DNA from: Portulaca oleracea
Taxonomy: Eukaryota; Streptophyta; Magnoliopsida; Caryophyllales; Portulacaceae
Reading direction: 5' to 3'
Length of the DNA stretch: 64,000 nt
Assembly: GCA_029582165.1 (NCBI GenBank)
Contig: CM055870.1
Span: forward strand, 19,074,832 to 19,138,831
Below are positions 13,100 to 24,102 of this stretch, in pieces. A program made the position numbers and the translations under genes. The notes beneath the pieces are model-generated. The model was not told the DNA's origin. It did not search any database and worked only from the letters and a program-made list of their open reading frames with translations. Positions within the stretch are counted from its first letter, which is position 1. Every line of letters starts with the position of its first letter.

Positions 13100-16000
13100 A
13101 CATTGATATTGATGATTCATGTTATTGTGGGCGGATGTGCATAGTCGCACATATTATGTCTGCTTATTCTGTATAATTACAATTTAGTGAATACTGTAAA
13201 CCAAGCAAACACATCTACAATTAGTTGTGCACTGTATGAAGTATGTCTACATTAATTGTAGTGTGATCACATTAAAATATTTTTTTATAGAATGCTTTCC
13301 TAGTTGGACTATGTAGTACATGATTGTTGTTTGTTCATTTGCACACGTAGAAGACACATATTGATCATTGACCAAAAATTTGATCAGATAAATCACATGT
13401 GTGACAAATGTGGACTATGTGAGGTTCTGTGGTCGTTTACACACTGTGATCACACATATTGGTCATTTAACCATGCTGTGGTCACATTAATCAGATGCGT
13501 ATCAACTGTGGCAAAAAAACAGCAGTGTGGAACCACACATCTATTTATGAACACAATTACCCAATTTGTGACCACATTAAGTAAATCAATGATCTCAATT
13601 ACGTATATAGTTCCACGACAACCGCTACGTGTGAGTTCATTTATATTTGAAACATGTATATGTGTAACACTTATTGTTCAATGTATTACATTAATTAGAT
13701 GATTTATAGTGTAATTTAACTAATGTGCAAAATGTGCAAAATGCAGTGCAGCTGGTTGTAGCAAGAACAGTTATGTGGTGCCACCACCGGTATTAGATGT
13801 GTGATTGTGATTCAGGGGTCTGTGGTCATGTGATGATTTGGCCACATTGATACAAATGTGATCGATGTGATGATCTGACCCCAAATATAAACCCGTTTGA
13901 ACATAGTGATACAAATTGTGATAGTCTGAACCACAAATTATGTTTATTGACCATCAATTGTGCACACAAAAGTATTAGTGTGCATTAAATTTGTTTATTT
14001 GTGCTTTACAGGCATCCCGTTGCGGACGCCAACTTGTGCACACATGCGGTTGCTGGGATCCTGAAGTCACTGAGCGAAAGTGGCGACATAGACACGTCCA
14101 CAGTATACGAAACTGTGATCAACAACCAAACAAATATATTGTTGAGCGAAAGTGGTGTATGATTTTGTTAGAAGCAGTTTAGTTGGTGTTGGGGAAGGGG
14201 GGAGTTTGTTTTGTTGTTAATATTTGTTCGTCATGATATGCGCGTTACAATCTGAGACACGTTATTGTTATGTGATCAAACAATATTTTTTTGGTCACAT
14301 GTTAGTGTTATGTGATCAGACAATAGTATTGTTATTCAATGGAATCAGACATGAAGCATTGCCGTGTTTTAATGCCTACATATCCTGTACTGATGAACTT
14401 GTCCACACTACATAAGGTTGTGATTGTAATTTGTACTAATTGATAATAAATTGTGTATGATCACAAGTATTATAATGTGGTCATTCATACTACGACTTTG
14501 ACCATAAGATATAAGCATGCACACTGCAACTTTGACCAACACATAATGAGACTTGAGACACACATGCATGACATGTCCACACTACACAAGGTCGTGATTA
14601 TAATTAGTACTAATTGATAATAAATTACGTACGTATGATCACAAGTCATTATACTATGGTCATTCAACATTACTATAACATATTGTATCAATACAAGCAC
14701 AATAGAAGATTGATGTGATGTGTATGATCACATGTTAGTGTATATGAACATTAGTACTGTCACATATTTATATAGTTTTTTTATATTTCATCCTTTTGTT
14801 TTTACTGAGCATATAGATGACATATCCACAATGTATTAAACTATGATCAACCATAATATATTAAACAAAACACACACAACCATTTTTTCATGGTGTGAAC
14901 ACAAATTAATTTGTACAAACTGATAAATTATTCGATTGTTCAGTGCAAACCCATTACAAAATTCAAAACTCAATAAATGATATGTCCACAGTATACTAAA
15001 CTCTGATCAACAACCAAACAAATATATATATATGTGCATCTGTTCCTTATAAATATGCCGATCAGACTTTAGTGGACTGTGACCAAAATAAAACTCCAAC
15101 CCAACACAAATTATAATTTTATGGAATGTCATCACACTTTAACTGACTGTGATCACAATGTAATGAAAATACACACGCATTAATCGATGTTCATTCTCTC
15201 AATGGAAAGCCATGGTACATGTTGAAATTCACATTGGACATGATCTCAATCTTATTGAATGTGATTAAGGTCAGACCCCCCAACCCAAACCAGTTGCATA
15301 TGTAATCAATCGTCGAACACTTTGATGGAAATACGATATGCAAAGAGACATAACTCCAACACGCAGTTACCATCTATGCAGTGGCCGCATGTTCTCAATC
15401 ACAGCCTTGTGTTAAAATGTGCGTAGTATACGCAATGACCACGTGTAATCGATTGGAGAATTATATTAATAATTGTTACTTAACTCATGCACTATTGATA
15501 ACCCTATATTTTATAGGGTTATTTGGGTGTTTAATACATGAATTTCAGGTCTGTTTGTGATCGAACACGACATTTTATATCCCAAATTCGTGTATATTTC
15601 ACTTGGTCTGGAGATTGGTATAATTTTGTAGCTTTGTGAATGGAATTACATGAAGTCATGAAGAGAAAGAAATAGGAGGAGAAGCTGAAAGGTGGGGAGA
15701 CAAAGCAAAGAGCAAGGAAAAAAACAAGAAAATATGATTGCCAACTATATTTAATCAGAATATCAAGAATAATCCAACAAACAAGTAAAATATGGGGGCT
15801 TATGCTAATTGTTGTTACTTAACATGTGCATTTATCTAACAACAAAATGCAAGTATAATCCAACGAAATGCATAAATAGAGCGATCGTTTTCCAATATTA
15901 TTAAAATGTCGGGTTCAATACAATAACAAACATGAATCCATAGACATTAATTCATAGTCGAACAAGTTGTGATTGTCAAACCACATTAAAGACAAACTGA

Positions 16001-17450
16001 ATGAACACATAATCCAAAATATCTATCTGCAGCATACTTCAAACCTCACTGGAAGCGCTCAAGGCAAGTCCTACTCTCATGGTTGGCTATTTGGTCACAA
16101 AAAATGGTATCTCCTGGCTGACGCCTTTTGCTGCACCGCAACCTTGATGTCGCTCTTTTTCCGCTTTACACGCCCTTTTGGGTTTGACGCAGGAGGTGGT
16201 TTTATAGATGCCTCGCCAAGGATCGGGACTCCAAAGCAAATTTCAACATTGTCCGCTATCCTCCTGCCACCACATCCATCTAGACCGACGCTTACCTTGG
16301 CCAGCACATCGTCAAGCAGCCCATTCATCAGACTCAGCCGCTATGGCATACTTCTCGTAAAACATTTTGGCATCACCCAACGTGTTGAACCACTTTCCCA
16401 TGGTTGGTACGATTGTTTTATCGTCACACCTGGGCCATTAGATCGTCATGCTCGTCTCGTCGCTGTCCGGTACCAGTGTTGGCACCACGTAGTTGTGCTG
16501 GCTACACCCCATTGCGCTGCATTTTGCAAAGATAAACAATAGTCACAGTACCCTATAACACGTCGCATGTATCGCAGTAAATATGAATCATTACAAATGT
16601 ACATGTTTCATGTAGGAATACACCTACTCATAACGGCTGTGGTCCACCAATTGACATGATTGTGTTCATACGTTTACTGACTGTGGTCATACACAATCTG
16701 ACTGTGGTCGTGTATATTTGTGTGGTCATATACATGCTGCATGTGTACATGATGATTTGTGGTCCACCGATGTACACACCAATAAGGTGTGTGTTCAACA
16801 TGTACCAACTATGCATAATGTGGTCGGACACATACTGATTGTAATCATACACATACTTATAAGGTGTGAGGTTAACGTGTACAAAGTATACATGATGTGG
16901 CCTAACATATACTGACTGTGGTTACAAACATACTGACTATGGTCATACACCGTATGGTCCACACTTATAATGTGTGTGTTGCTAATGAACTTAAACTAAC
17001 CACGAATTTGTCAATATACACAATGTGATCGACTATGTAATTTTTTCACTTTAACATGAATCATAATTCTCAATATCCACTTCTGCATGATATGCAACAA
17101 TATAATTAGATTTGATTGGACAACCATTCTCCACTTATATACTGACTGTGGTCACACACATACTGATTGTGGTCATACACCGTATGGTCCACACTTATAA
17201 CGTGTGTGATCAATGAACTAAACTAACCACGAATTTGTCAATATACATATAAAATATACACAATGTGATCGACTATGTAATTTTGTCACTTTAACATGAA
17301 TCATAATTCTCAATATCCACTTTTGCATGATATATATACCAAAATTAAATTTAACTGGACAACCATTCTCCACTTCCCCTTCATAAATTATCGACATGCC
17401 TAATGCACATGGATTGTTCAACATTCTTCGAAAATACGTTTCCAGTATTG
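13100..17450. repeat. element B interior saturated with TGTGGTCA-like motifs
   Basis: TGTGGTCA, TGTGATCACA and complements recur on both strands throughout (for example near 13440, 13480, 13570, 13820, 14470, 15130, 16690, 16720, 16930 and 17150). A phrase of about 150 bp around GACTGTGGTCA, CACCGTATGGTCCACACTTATAA and CACGAATTTGTCAATATACA is present twice (16915-17090 and 17140-17340). There is no coding potential apart from the FAR1-like remnant. Confidence 0.75.
16095..16401 (-). pseudogene. internally deleted FAR1-type transposase remnant in element B
   Basis: From an ATG at 16401 the frame reads MGKWFNTLGDAKMFYEKYAI and stops at 16312-16314; this resembles the first part of a FAR1 DNA-binding domain (compare FYEKYAIAA here with IYERYAIAA in element A). 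An overlapping second frame (16095-16328) ends PPPASNPKGRVKRKKSD, like the basic KGxxKRxK tail of FAR1-related proteins. The whole centre (rest of the DNA-binding domain, catalytic DDE region, SWIM finger) is missing. This is what an internally deleted, non-autonomous MULE would leave. The tail assignment is weaker than the head. Confidence 0.55.
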
Positions 17451-17893
17451 CTTACTATTGACATGTAATAAAAAACAATAAACGATCAAACCTGTTAGAC
17501 GTCATTAATCTCCCTCAATGCGTACGTGAAGATGATGAATGAATTATAAGCGTGTTGACTGTGATTGAATTCAGCAATAACAAATCTTGAAAATATGTTA
17601 TCTGCTATTTTTGGCTATAAAAAGTCAGATTTATCAATCACCTTAATTGTTTCCTTTTTCTTAGCTAACAAACAGATTTTATTTTATTTTATTTGCTGTT
17701 TTTCGGATTTTGTTGCTTTTTTTCCTTTATTTTTTCAGAAAACCACTAGCTGTTTTCTTAAAAATATATGGGTGGTTTCCGGTTTTTTGGTACATGTGTG
17801 CATAATTAATCTGGTGTGTTGGATAGATTTAGACGGTTGCGATCTTTCCTTCCTACCTTCTCACCTTAATTTACTTCTCACTGGATCCGTTCC

Positions 17894-17916
17894 TATATAT
17901 ATATATATATATATAT
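17894..17916. repeat. (TA)n microsatellite, right edge of element B
   Basis: About 11 TA units directly abut the right terminus of B. The Helitron repeat resumes at 17917. Confidence 0.95.
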
Positions 17917-18071
17917 GCAAAACAAAGCCTTCAATTTTATGTCTAATATTTTTTCCTTAAAAAAGATCCAATTCTGTATACTTTATACACTTCTAAATCC
18001 TTAGCTTAAAACTACATAATCACAAATTAAACCTGTGGGATTTTTGTGGTTTAGGGATATTAATCATTCAG

Positions 18072-18540
18072 CGTTTTCCATGAAGGTGCACAGATATTGT
18101 TGCACAGTGACAAACAAGATTTGGATGCCTATGCCGCACAGGTTATAGCACGAATTACATTTCTTATAAAATTTTAACACTGTTTCCTGATAATAATTAC
18201 CTAATTTATTTACTATTATTCCGTACAGCCTGAACCGGATCTAACTATGGCGGTTTATATAAATTTGCATCAGCAACAACACAACAAGCCATGGTGGTTC
18301 ATCATATATCCTCCAGGTCCCGATGGGAGGGTCACGACTGATGTGTTGTGTAGTCCATTTCGGCTTATCGTCCCATGTTCTGAGGATTGGGATGAAGAAC
18401 TTTTTCACATGCGCAACACCTTCCGGTACAAAGGGTACACACCTTTCACACTTTCAATTTCATATGTATAGTTTGTTTCATAAAATTTTACCACTACTTA
18501 TACGATAATTTAAAATTCCAGGTCGACGTAAGGGAGGATG
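18072..18540 (+). pseudogene. unrecognised spliced gene fragment near the Helitron 3' end
   Basis: The first block (18072-18141) reads VFHEGAQILLHSDKQDLDAY and ends CAG before GT. The second (18229 to about 18434) starts after CCGTACAG in the same frame with PEPDLTMAVYINLHQQQ and continues through KPWWFIIYPPGPDGRVTTDV to FHMRNTFRYK. A short third block after TTCCAG at about 18523 soon stops. The frame is kept across two canonical introns, so this was a real gene. I do not recognise the family; it is not a Rep/helicase part. It may be host sequence captured by the Helitron or a decayed Helitron gene. Confidence 0.5.
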
Positions 18541-18774
18541 ATGCATCATGCAACTCACCGTGGTCGACTTTCATTCACATTTTAGGAAATTTTCTATTTG
18601 AATTACATGTTTTGTCGGAACAATTTATCATGATGTTTTTCATATAACAATTTCATTAATATTTCGTTTGGTTTATTTGTATGGACAATTACTTATCAAT
18701 GACTTTTATAAAATTTCAAAAGTAGCTAATTGAGTTCGCTCCGTTCATCGCACGGGTTGAAGCCTAGTATATAT

Positions 18775-19450
18775 AATGAGAAGGGTGTTTTTGTGAGCAT
18801 AAAAGCATGTGAGATCCTAGCCATTGGTTCCAAGATCAAGGGTGGGTGTAATTATTCCATTTATCTTTATTTCTAATATATGGTGCTAAAAGATGATTGG
18901 TTGGTTTTTTAAATATTTTTTTTTTTGCTTCTTGTCACGTGACAATGGGAAGGGAATAGCCATGCTGATGTCAAAGGGAGTTGCACGCTGATGGAGGGCT
19001 GGGCAATTACTATCTCCAGTTTCCAACACACACACTCATTCTGAAAAACATTTTGAAGAACACATATTGAGCGACGCCATAACCGGTTAGCAAAAGGTGA
19101 AGATTTTGAAGGTAGTTCGACGAGGCGACGGTGAATTCAACGATTTCCGACGAAAATTGCGGTTCCCGGCGAACTGTAAGAGCATGATATTGATGATTCC
19201 GGCGGCGTTTTATCCGGTGACGGTGAAACCCAGACACAGTGACTTCTCCGGTAAAAGGTGTTTCGAGATTTCTAAGGTTTTTTGCCCCGATTTTTTTTTT
19301 AATTGGGGACATCTATTGGGTTTTTATGTTCATTCTAACAATTGATGGTGTTTTGTTGACAGAGTAACAAGGGAGGTTGAAGAATTTGTGATGGCTTCCA
19401 AAGGTGTGGCTAAAGCAGAGGTTGGGGAAAGGAAGAAATAGATGGGAGAA
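18775..19450 (+). mobile_element. terminal block of a MULE-like element (C-right)
   Basis: Starts TATAATGAGAAGGGTG beside TATATATA and is the inverted partner of 3330-4049. It shares the terminus, an intron end followed by AGAGTAA, and a frame starting ATGGCTTCCAAAGGTGTGGC at 19391, then GGAAAGGAAGAA. This frame stops quickly, so no transposase is encoded here. The region 18768-18774 is the right shoulder of the Helitron target. Confidence 0.5.
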
Positions 19451-19604
19451 GGAGGTGTTTTTGTCATGCTAGTAGTCAAATTTGAAGGTTGAACATGACA
19501 TCCAAAGAAGGGATTCAGTCAGGGATGGAACAGAGCAAGAACCCATTGTAAGTGTTGTTTGTGACGTTTGAAATTCCTTAATTTCGAGCAATTGTAGTGC
19601 ATTC

Positions 19605-20000
19605 TGGGCTCATGGCAAACTCTGATGTTCATGGGCTTGGTCATGGTTAATATAGTTGATGTTCATGTTTGATGAGCGAATGTCCATGTTTGTCATAGTG
19701 ATGTTTATGATGGAAATCATGATGTTCATGAGTCTTTTAATGGTTGTTCATAGTATTAAATATGTTTGATAGTCATTGGGGGAGGGGGGATGGGTATGTA
19801 CATCTGATGTTTGTTCATAGTATTGAATATGTTTGTTCATAGTCTTTTAGTGGATGTTCATAGCATTGAATACATTTGCCATAGTTGATATGAATGATGG
19901 GAATCTTGATGTTCATGAGTCTTTTAGTGGATGTTCATAGTATTGAATATGTTTGATGGTTATCTGAGTTCCTAATCAATATATTGGATGTTCATGGTTG
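19605..20000. repeat. dispersed TGTTCAT motif tract
   Basis: GATGTTCAT or TGTTCATAG occurs about ten times in 400 bp (for example near 19622, 19659, 19722, 19744, 19814, 19852, 19907, 19929 and 19987), some within the repeated phrase GTTCATAGTATTGAATATGTTT. It is the complement of the ATGAACATC motif at 2040-3330, supporting common origin of the two C blocks. Confidence 0.6.
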
Positions 20001-20012
20001 ATATAACTCTGA

Positions 20013-20460
20013 TTCTTATCGTGTCCTCATTAACGGGAAGCCGACTGACTGTATTATCCCTCAGCGAGGGATGCGTCAGGGGGACCCCATATCACCCTAT
20101 TTGTTTTTGATATGCGCAGAAGGGCTGTCTGCGCTTATCAGGAATAGAGAAGAGCACCACCAAATTCATGGAATCAAAATAGCGGGAACTGCCCCAAAGC
20201 ACCTTCAAAGCTTCTTCCTCTGTTGCTCTAACAAAGAGGAGGCTATCATCCGCGAAGAAAAGGTGGTACACCTTTGGGGCAGTTCTCGCTATTTTGATTC
20301 CATGAATTTGGTGGTGCTCTTCTCTGTTCCTGATAAGCGCGGACAACCCTTCTGCGCATATCAAAAATAAATAGGGTGATATGGGGTCCCCCTGACGCAA
20401 CCCTCGCTGAGGGATAATATAGTCAGTCGGCTTCCCGTTAATGAGGACATGATAAGAAAT
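20013..20460 (-). mobile_element. LINE reverse-transcriptase fragment arranged as a foldback
   Basis: The minus strand from 20460 encodes a non-LTR reverse-transcriptase piece: MRQGDPISPYLFLICAEGLS, then LFFADDSLLFVRATEEE (the YxDD-equivalent FADD catalytic motif). Its first 187 bp are present again in opposite orientation (20013-20199 pairs with 20272-20458), leaving a 72-bp loop that contains the FADD part of the minus copy. No complete LINE, poly-A tail or target duplication was seen. The arrangement is an inverted duplication, not the non-overlapping inversion expected from twin priming. Confidence 0.88.
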
Positions 20461-22980
20461 AGAAGAGATAATAAATGGATTAAATATTTATCCCATCATT
20501 ATCCTTTAGTATTTTATTCACCCAAAATCTCTATAAATACCCCCTTCATCAAAGCATAAAAACTACCTCGTAATCTCCTACGCGTATTGACACTATAGAG
20601 GTTATTCTTTATTCTCCCTCCTTTTCTCATTGCTTGCTACTTGCATAAGGTTAGATTTGATTTCCATTATTTATCATACTATCGTTATTAGGCTCAAATT
20701 AATCATGATGTAATTCATATGCTAATAAATGCTCGTATAACATGTGCGTCTTCATCATCATTCTTGTCATTAATTTTATAATATTGTTCATTAATTTGCA
20801 TGCATTAATGACTAAATCCATGAAATAATGTTATGCCTTTTCTTCTTCCCACTTCTTAAATAATTCGAATTAGGTAAAGGCCGTAGTTTTACATGGGCGA
20901 GCCAAAAGAATTGCACTTTAGGCTTGTAACCTTAAACCAGAACTTATCTTTGGTTCGCAAGCTGGAGTTGATCATTAAAGTTTGTTAATTTGTCTTTAAA
21001 ATTAACTGACACCTCTTTTATTCACGACTTACATTAATTAACCTTAGACTTGTATGAACTTGTTTATTTTAGTTAGTTTATCTCACAAATCTTTCTGAGT
21101 CATGCATAATCTGATTGATGTTTGTATGCAATTATGGAATCACGGTAAGGGATTTAAGAGAAAAGTGAAATAAAATTAGACTAGGAGCATAACCTGTCAG
21201 TTACGTTGTTAATTTGGTTTTATTTTTTTCAACCAAGATGCGACATTGTTTCCTACACTGACCCTCCGTAACCTGCCAGATACAGAGGATCAGTTCAAAA
21301 TTGATCGTTCTTTCCTTTTCTTTAATAAATCGGATTTTTACAATTTTTATCCTTCTTTTCTTGGCCTAATTTCACTTCTAAGGCCCCTTTGCCTCGATTT
21401 GATATTTAATTTCGCTAACTTTGTTATTCGTGACTAAAGTTGGCAAATTTCTATTTGTTTATGTACTTTCGCCCTTTATGATGGGGAATATGTGGTTTCG
21501 GGTTGCTACGGAGAGTGTAGGATGTAATATGAGATTAGAGAGTGAAGTAAGAAAGCCAAGCCATATGAGAAAAGACTATGACAATTCCAGCACAGACAAC
21601 GCTGAAGCATTGAAACCTAGGCGGACAGCACAAGCTGTGCCAAATTCGGCACTGCTTGTGCCAGTCTGCAGTTTATAAATGAGGGAAACATAACATCTAT
21701 AGGAATTAAGTGATGTATAACCGGATCAAAGACTAGGGTTTGATCAATTACACATCAAGGGCGTGACGTGCGACCAATCTAGGGTTTAGGGAATATCACG
21801 TGAAGGCTAAGGATGGAGGGGATTCACGTGAATATTGGGGAACTTTGAGAGAGTATGACGTGAAGGTTGAGAATTTTGAGAGAGAGTATGGATTAGGGTT
21901 TGGGGGGAAGTTTATGTGAAAGATGAGAGCTTGAGAGGTTTGACGTTTAGGATGAGAGAATTGAGAGATTGGAAATAGCCTTCGGAAATCAACAAGATAG
22001 ATAGGAGAACTAGATAGTTTAAGAGAATCAGACTTGATACAAAAACACCACAAGTTGAAACCCTAGGGCTACTTGTTCTTCCTCTTAGTTACAGAAACAT
22101 CTTCTAAGAGTAGGAAACAAGCTCTTCCTCACTACTTGAATTGCCGCATTCAAGATACAATAGAAGAGATCAAACGAGATGTTGAGAAACAATCAGGAAT
22201 AAGTAAAAGCTTGTTTATATTCATAATTCAAAGTTGTGTGTTTCAAACGTTACAAGCTATGCTATTTATACTAGACTAAGTCCTCCTACTATGACTATCG
22301 AACTTGACACCTAAGCACCCAAATCCTTCCTAGGAATTAGTTTCCTAATCCTAAGGGAATTAGTTACAACAATATGAATCCTTCTAAGATTTGGCTTTCC
22401 TAATCTAAGATGGATTAGTTACAAAATTAGCCAACCTTATCTAGGATTCCCTAAACTTGGCGCCAAGGCGACACACTAGACGACTTCTAGACTCTTGGAC
22501 TTTCTAGACTATTCTAAACTCTTCTAACTTGATGTCCAAGCTTTTATATATTACTTGGCATCTCACACAACTAGAAATAATTAAATTACATCAAATAACT
22601 AGCTAATAATAACGAAAACACTAAAATGTGATCTTTAACTTGAAAAGGCCAAAACTGTGAACTTCATCTTGGAAATGCCAAAACTGTGAAATTCAACTTG
22701 GGCTTTGTACTAGGGCCTTTCGGACGTGGACATGGATCTTTAGCACGTTTGGACGTCCTCTTGGAACAAGTTGCACACCATATGGGTTGGCCTTTGGGCC
22801 TTCACAATGAATCCTTCCTCTATGGCCCGTTCTACTTCCTTGTAGATGAATTGGATCTCCTTTGTTGGACTTGGTGTGGATGGATTTACATCATCAAGTT
22901 TCATATCTCTGAAGTCCAAACAAACACTATGTACTGGAACTTGATACGAAAAGGTATATCAAGTTCCATTCCCATACCTT
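20461..22980. other. 2.5 kb without a recognised gene
   Basis: No gene is supported. A plausible TATA box (CTATAAATACC, about 20531) is followed by pyrimidine-rich sequence, as in a promoter or LTR, but no frame follows. At 22690-22960 the minus strand reads PSPTKEIQFIYKEVERAIEE with FIVKAQRP, which looks like a decayed retroelement coding piece that I could not assign. The last 100 bp (about 22880-23016) resembles 23910-24050, the sequence downstream of the HIPP gene. Confidence 0.4.
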
Positions 22981-23019
22981 AAAACTCCTAACTAACACTA
23001 TTTAAGTACACACAACTTA

Positions 23020-23338
23020 GGGCATGTTTGGAGAGAAAAATGGAATGGAATGGGTATGGAATTAGATATCTAGAGGGTTGGGAATGGAATTTGATTCCAA
23101 AATAGAAAGTGTTTGGTGAGAAAAAGGAATGGAATCAAACCCTAGTCTAGAGGGTTCTAATTCCACCCTTTTGATACCCCCCATATATGGGAGGGTTCTA
23201 ATTCCACCCTTTTGAGGGGGATTAGAAACCTGGGGGTTTCCCAATCCCATTCCAGAAATGGTTCACCAAACACAAAGAAAAGGGATTGGATACCTATTCC
23301 ACCCTCATTCCATTTCTTTTATCTCTCCAAACAGGCCA
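23020..23338. mobile_element. Tourist-like (PIF/Harbinger) MITE
   Basis: 319 bp. Termini are GGGCATGTTTGG and, reversed, TGGCCTGTTTGG. It is flanked by TTA on both sides (23017-23019 and 23339-23341), the PIF/Harbinger target duplication. Non-coding. It sits in the duplicated HIPP 3' flank and so postdates that duplication. Confidence 0.88.
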
Positions 23339-23609
23339 TTAAAGTTGTCAATCACTTCTTGCTTGAGTGACAAGAGGTCCACCTTCTATCATGGGGGCGA
23401 CATATGTTGATTCTCTCCCTTACCATTTTGGAGAGTGTTGGGGGTAGGAGTGAGGCCCATCTTGGGCCATTGGCACCCCCATACCCCATCCTCTACAGAC
23501 TTATTGGGTTGTACTCTTGAGATTAGGGTCCAATGGGTTGAACTACTTACCTATTAAAACTTAAAACTGAAAGTTAAATTTTATGCAACAATTAATGAGG
23601 AATTTCTCT

Positions 23610-23728
23610 TCATATAATAATGCACGTTTCATTGTTCTCATCACTAAACATCTGATCACTAAAATTGAAGAATTGCCTGTATTGTGAGTCATCTTGGAAG
23701 GGGACATATTCCATGGACCCTCCATTCC

Positions 23729-23773
<45 letters not shown>

Positions 23774-23866
23774 TTGATCTCCTCTTCAATTAATAAGGCT
23801 AAGGCTTTCAATCTTTGCAATGCTTGCCAATTTTCGCATTCGTTTATCCATGTATTCCACGCACTA
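23610..23866 (-). pseudogene. duplicated, broken last exon of the neighbouring HIPP gene
   Basis: High similarity to the end of the HIPP last exon (24103-24360), including EYVPFQDDSQYR, FNFSDQMF and the residues LASIAKIE. An Arg codon (CGA in the gene) is TGA here just after SLSLIN, a second stop follows, and the AAT run has expanded to (ATT)14 on the plus strand. The last stretch nevertheless stays open to a stop at 23610-23612 and ends in CIII, still a possible prenylation box (CNIM in the real gene). No HMA CxxC or upstream exons are present. It is a tandem duplicate of the gene's 3' end, probably non-functional. Confidence 0.85.
23729..23770. repeat. (ATT)n microsatellite
   Basis: About 14 ATT units, expanded from the Asn-coding AAT run of the HIPP last exon. 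In the intact gene the same run is short and interrupted. Confidence 0.95.
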
Positions 23867-24102
23867 GATATGAAAAGTATGAGATATCTTTCAAATTGAG
23901 AGAACTTGATACCTATAGGAATTAAGTTTCATGCCTTTAAAGTCCATAAAAACATTATGTATGGAAAATTGATATCGAAAGGTATAATATATCGTATAAG
24001 TTTCATTCTCATACCAGTCCAAATAAACACTATATAAGTGCATACAACTCAACGAAAAGTAAAAGTAAAATCTTATGCAACGACTGATGACTGATTTTTT
24101 TT

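Larger units (their letters stand above)
12587..17893. mobile_element. element B: TA-tract-flanked, long-TIR FAR1-type MULE derivative
   Basis: Inverted termini of about 320 bp: 12587-12900 matches the complement of 17573-17893, starting GGGAACGGATCTAGTGAGAA on the left. The first 12 or so bases are shared with element A. TA tracts flank both ends (12539-12586 and 17894-17916). The interior (about 13100-17450) is filled with TGTGGTCA/TGTGATCA-like motifs, as in A. A deleted FAR1-type frame lies at 16095-16401 on the minus strand. No complete transposase is present. B sits in copy 2 of the Helitron's tandem repeat, so it is younger than that duplication and the Helitron. Confidence 0.85.
10124..18767 (+). 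mobile_element. non-autonomous Helitron, split by element B
   Basis: The 5' end begins TCTATATACTTATAATGACA, the form usual in plant Helitrons, and is preceded by A (10123). The 3' end is GCACGGGTTGAAGCCTAG, with a weak CCGT/ACGG hairpin just before the terminal CTAG (18764-18767), followed by T. Insertion between A and T without target duplication is the Helitron rule. Without element B the length is about 3.3 kb. No Rep/helicase is visible. The first kilobase has exon-intron-like AAG/GTAAGT steps. The interior holds a tandem duplication of about 620 bp and an unrecognised spliced gene fragment near the 3' end. Confidence 0.85.

Noticed and set aside
13100..17450. CRISPR-like array because of the recurring octamer
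   Set aside because: Spacing is irregular, units are on both strands and too short, and the DNA is eukaryotic.
20013..20460. Twin-primed LINE inversion
   Set aside because: Twin priming gives two different adjoining segments; here the same segment is present in both orientations.
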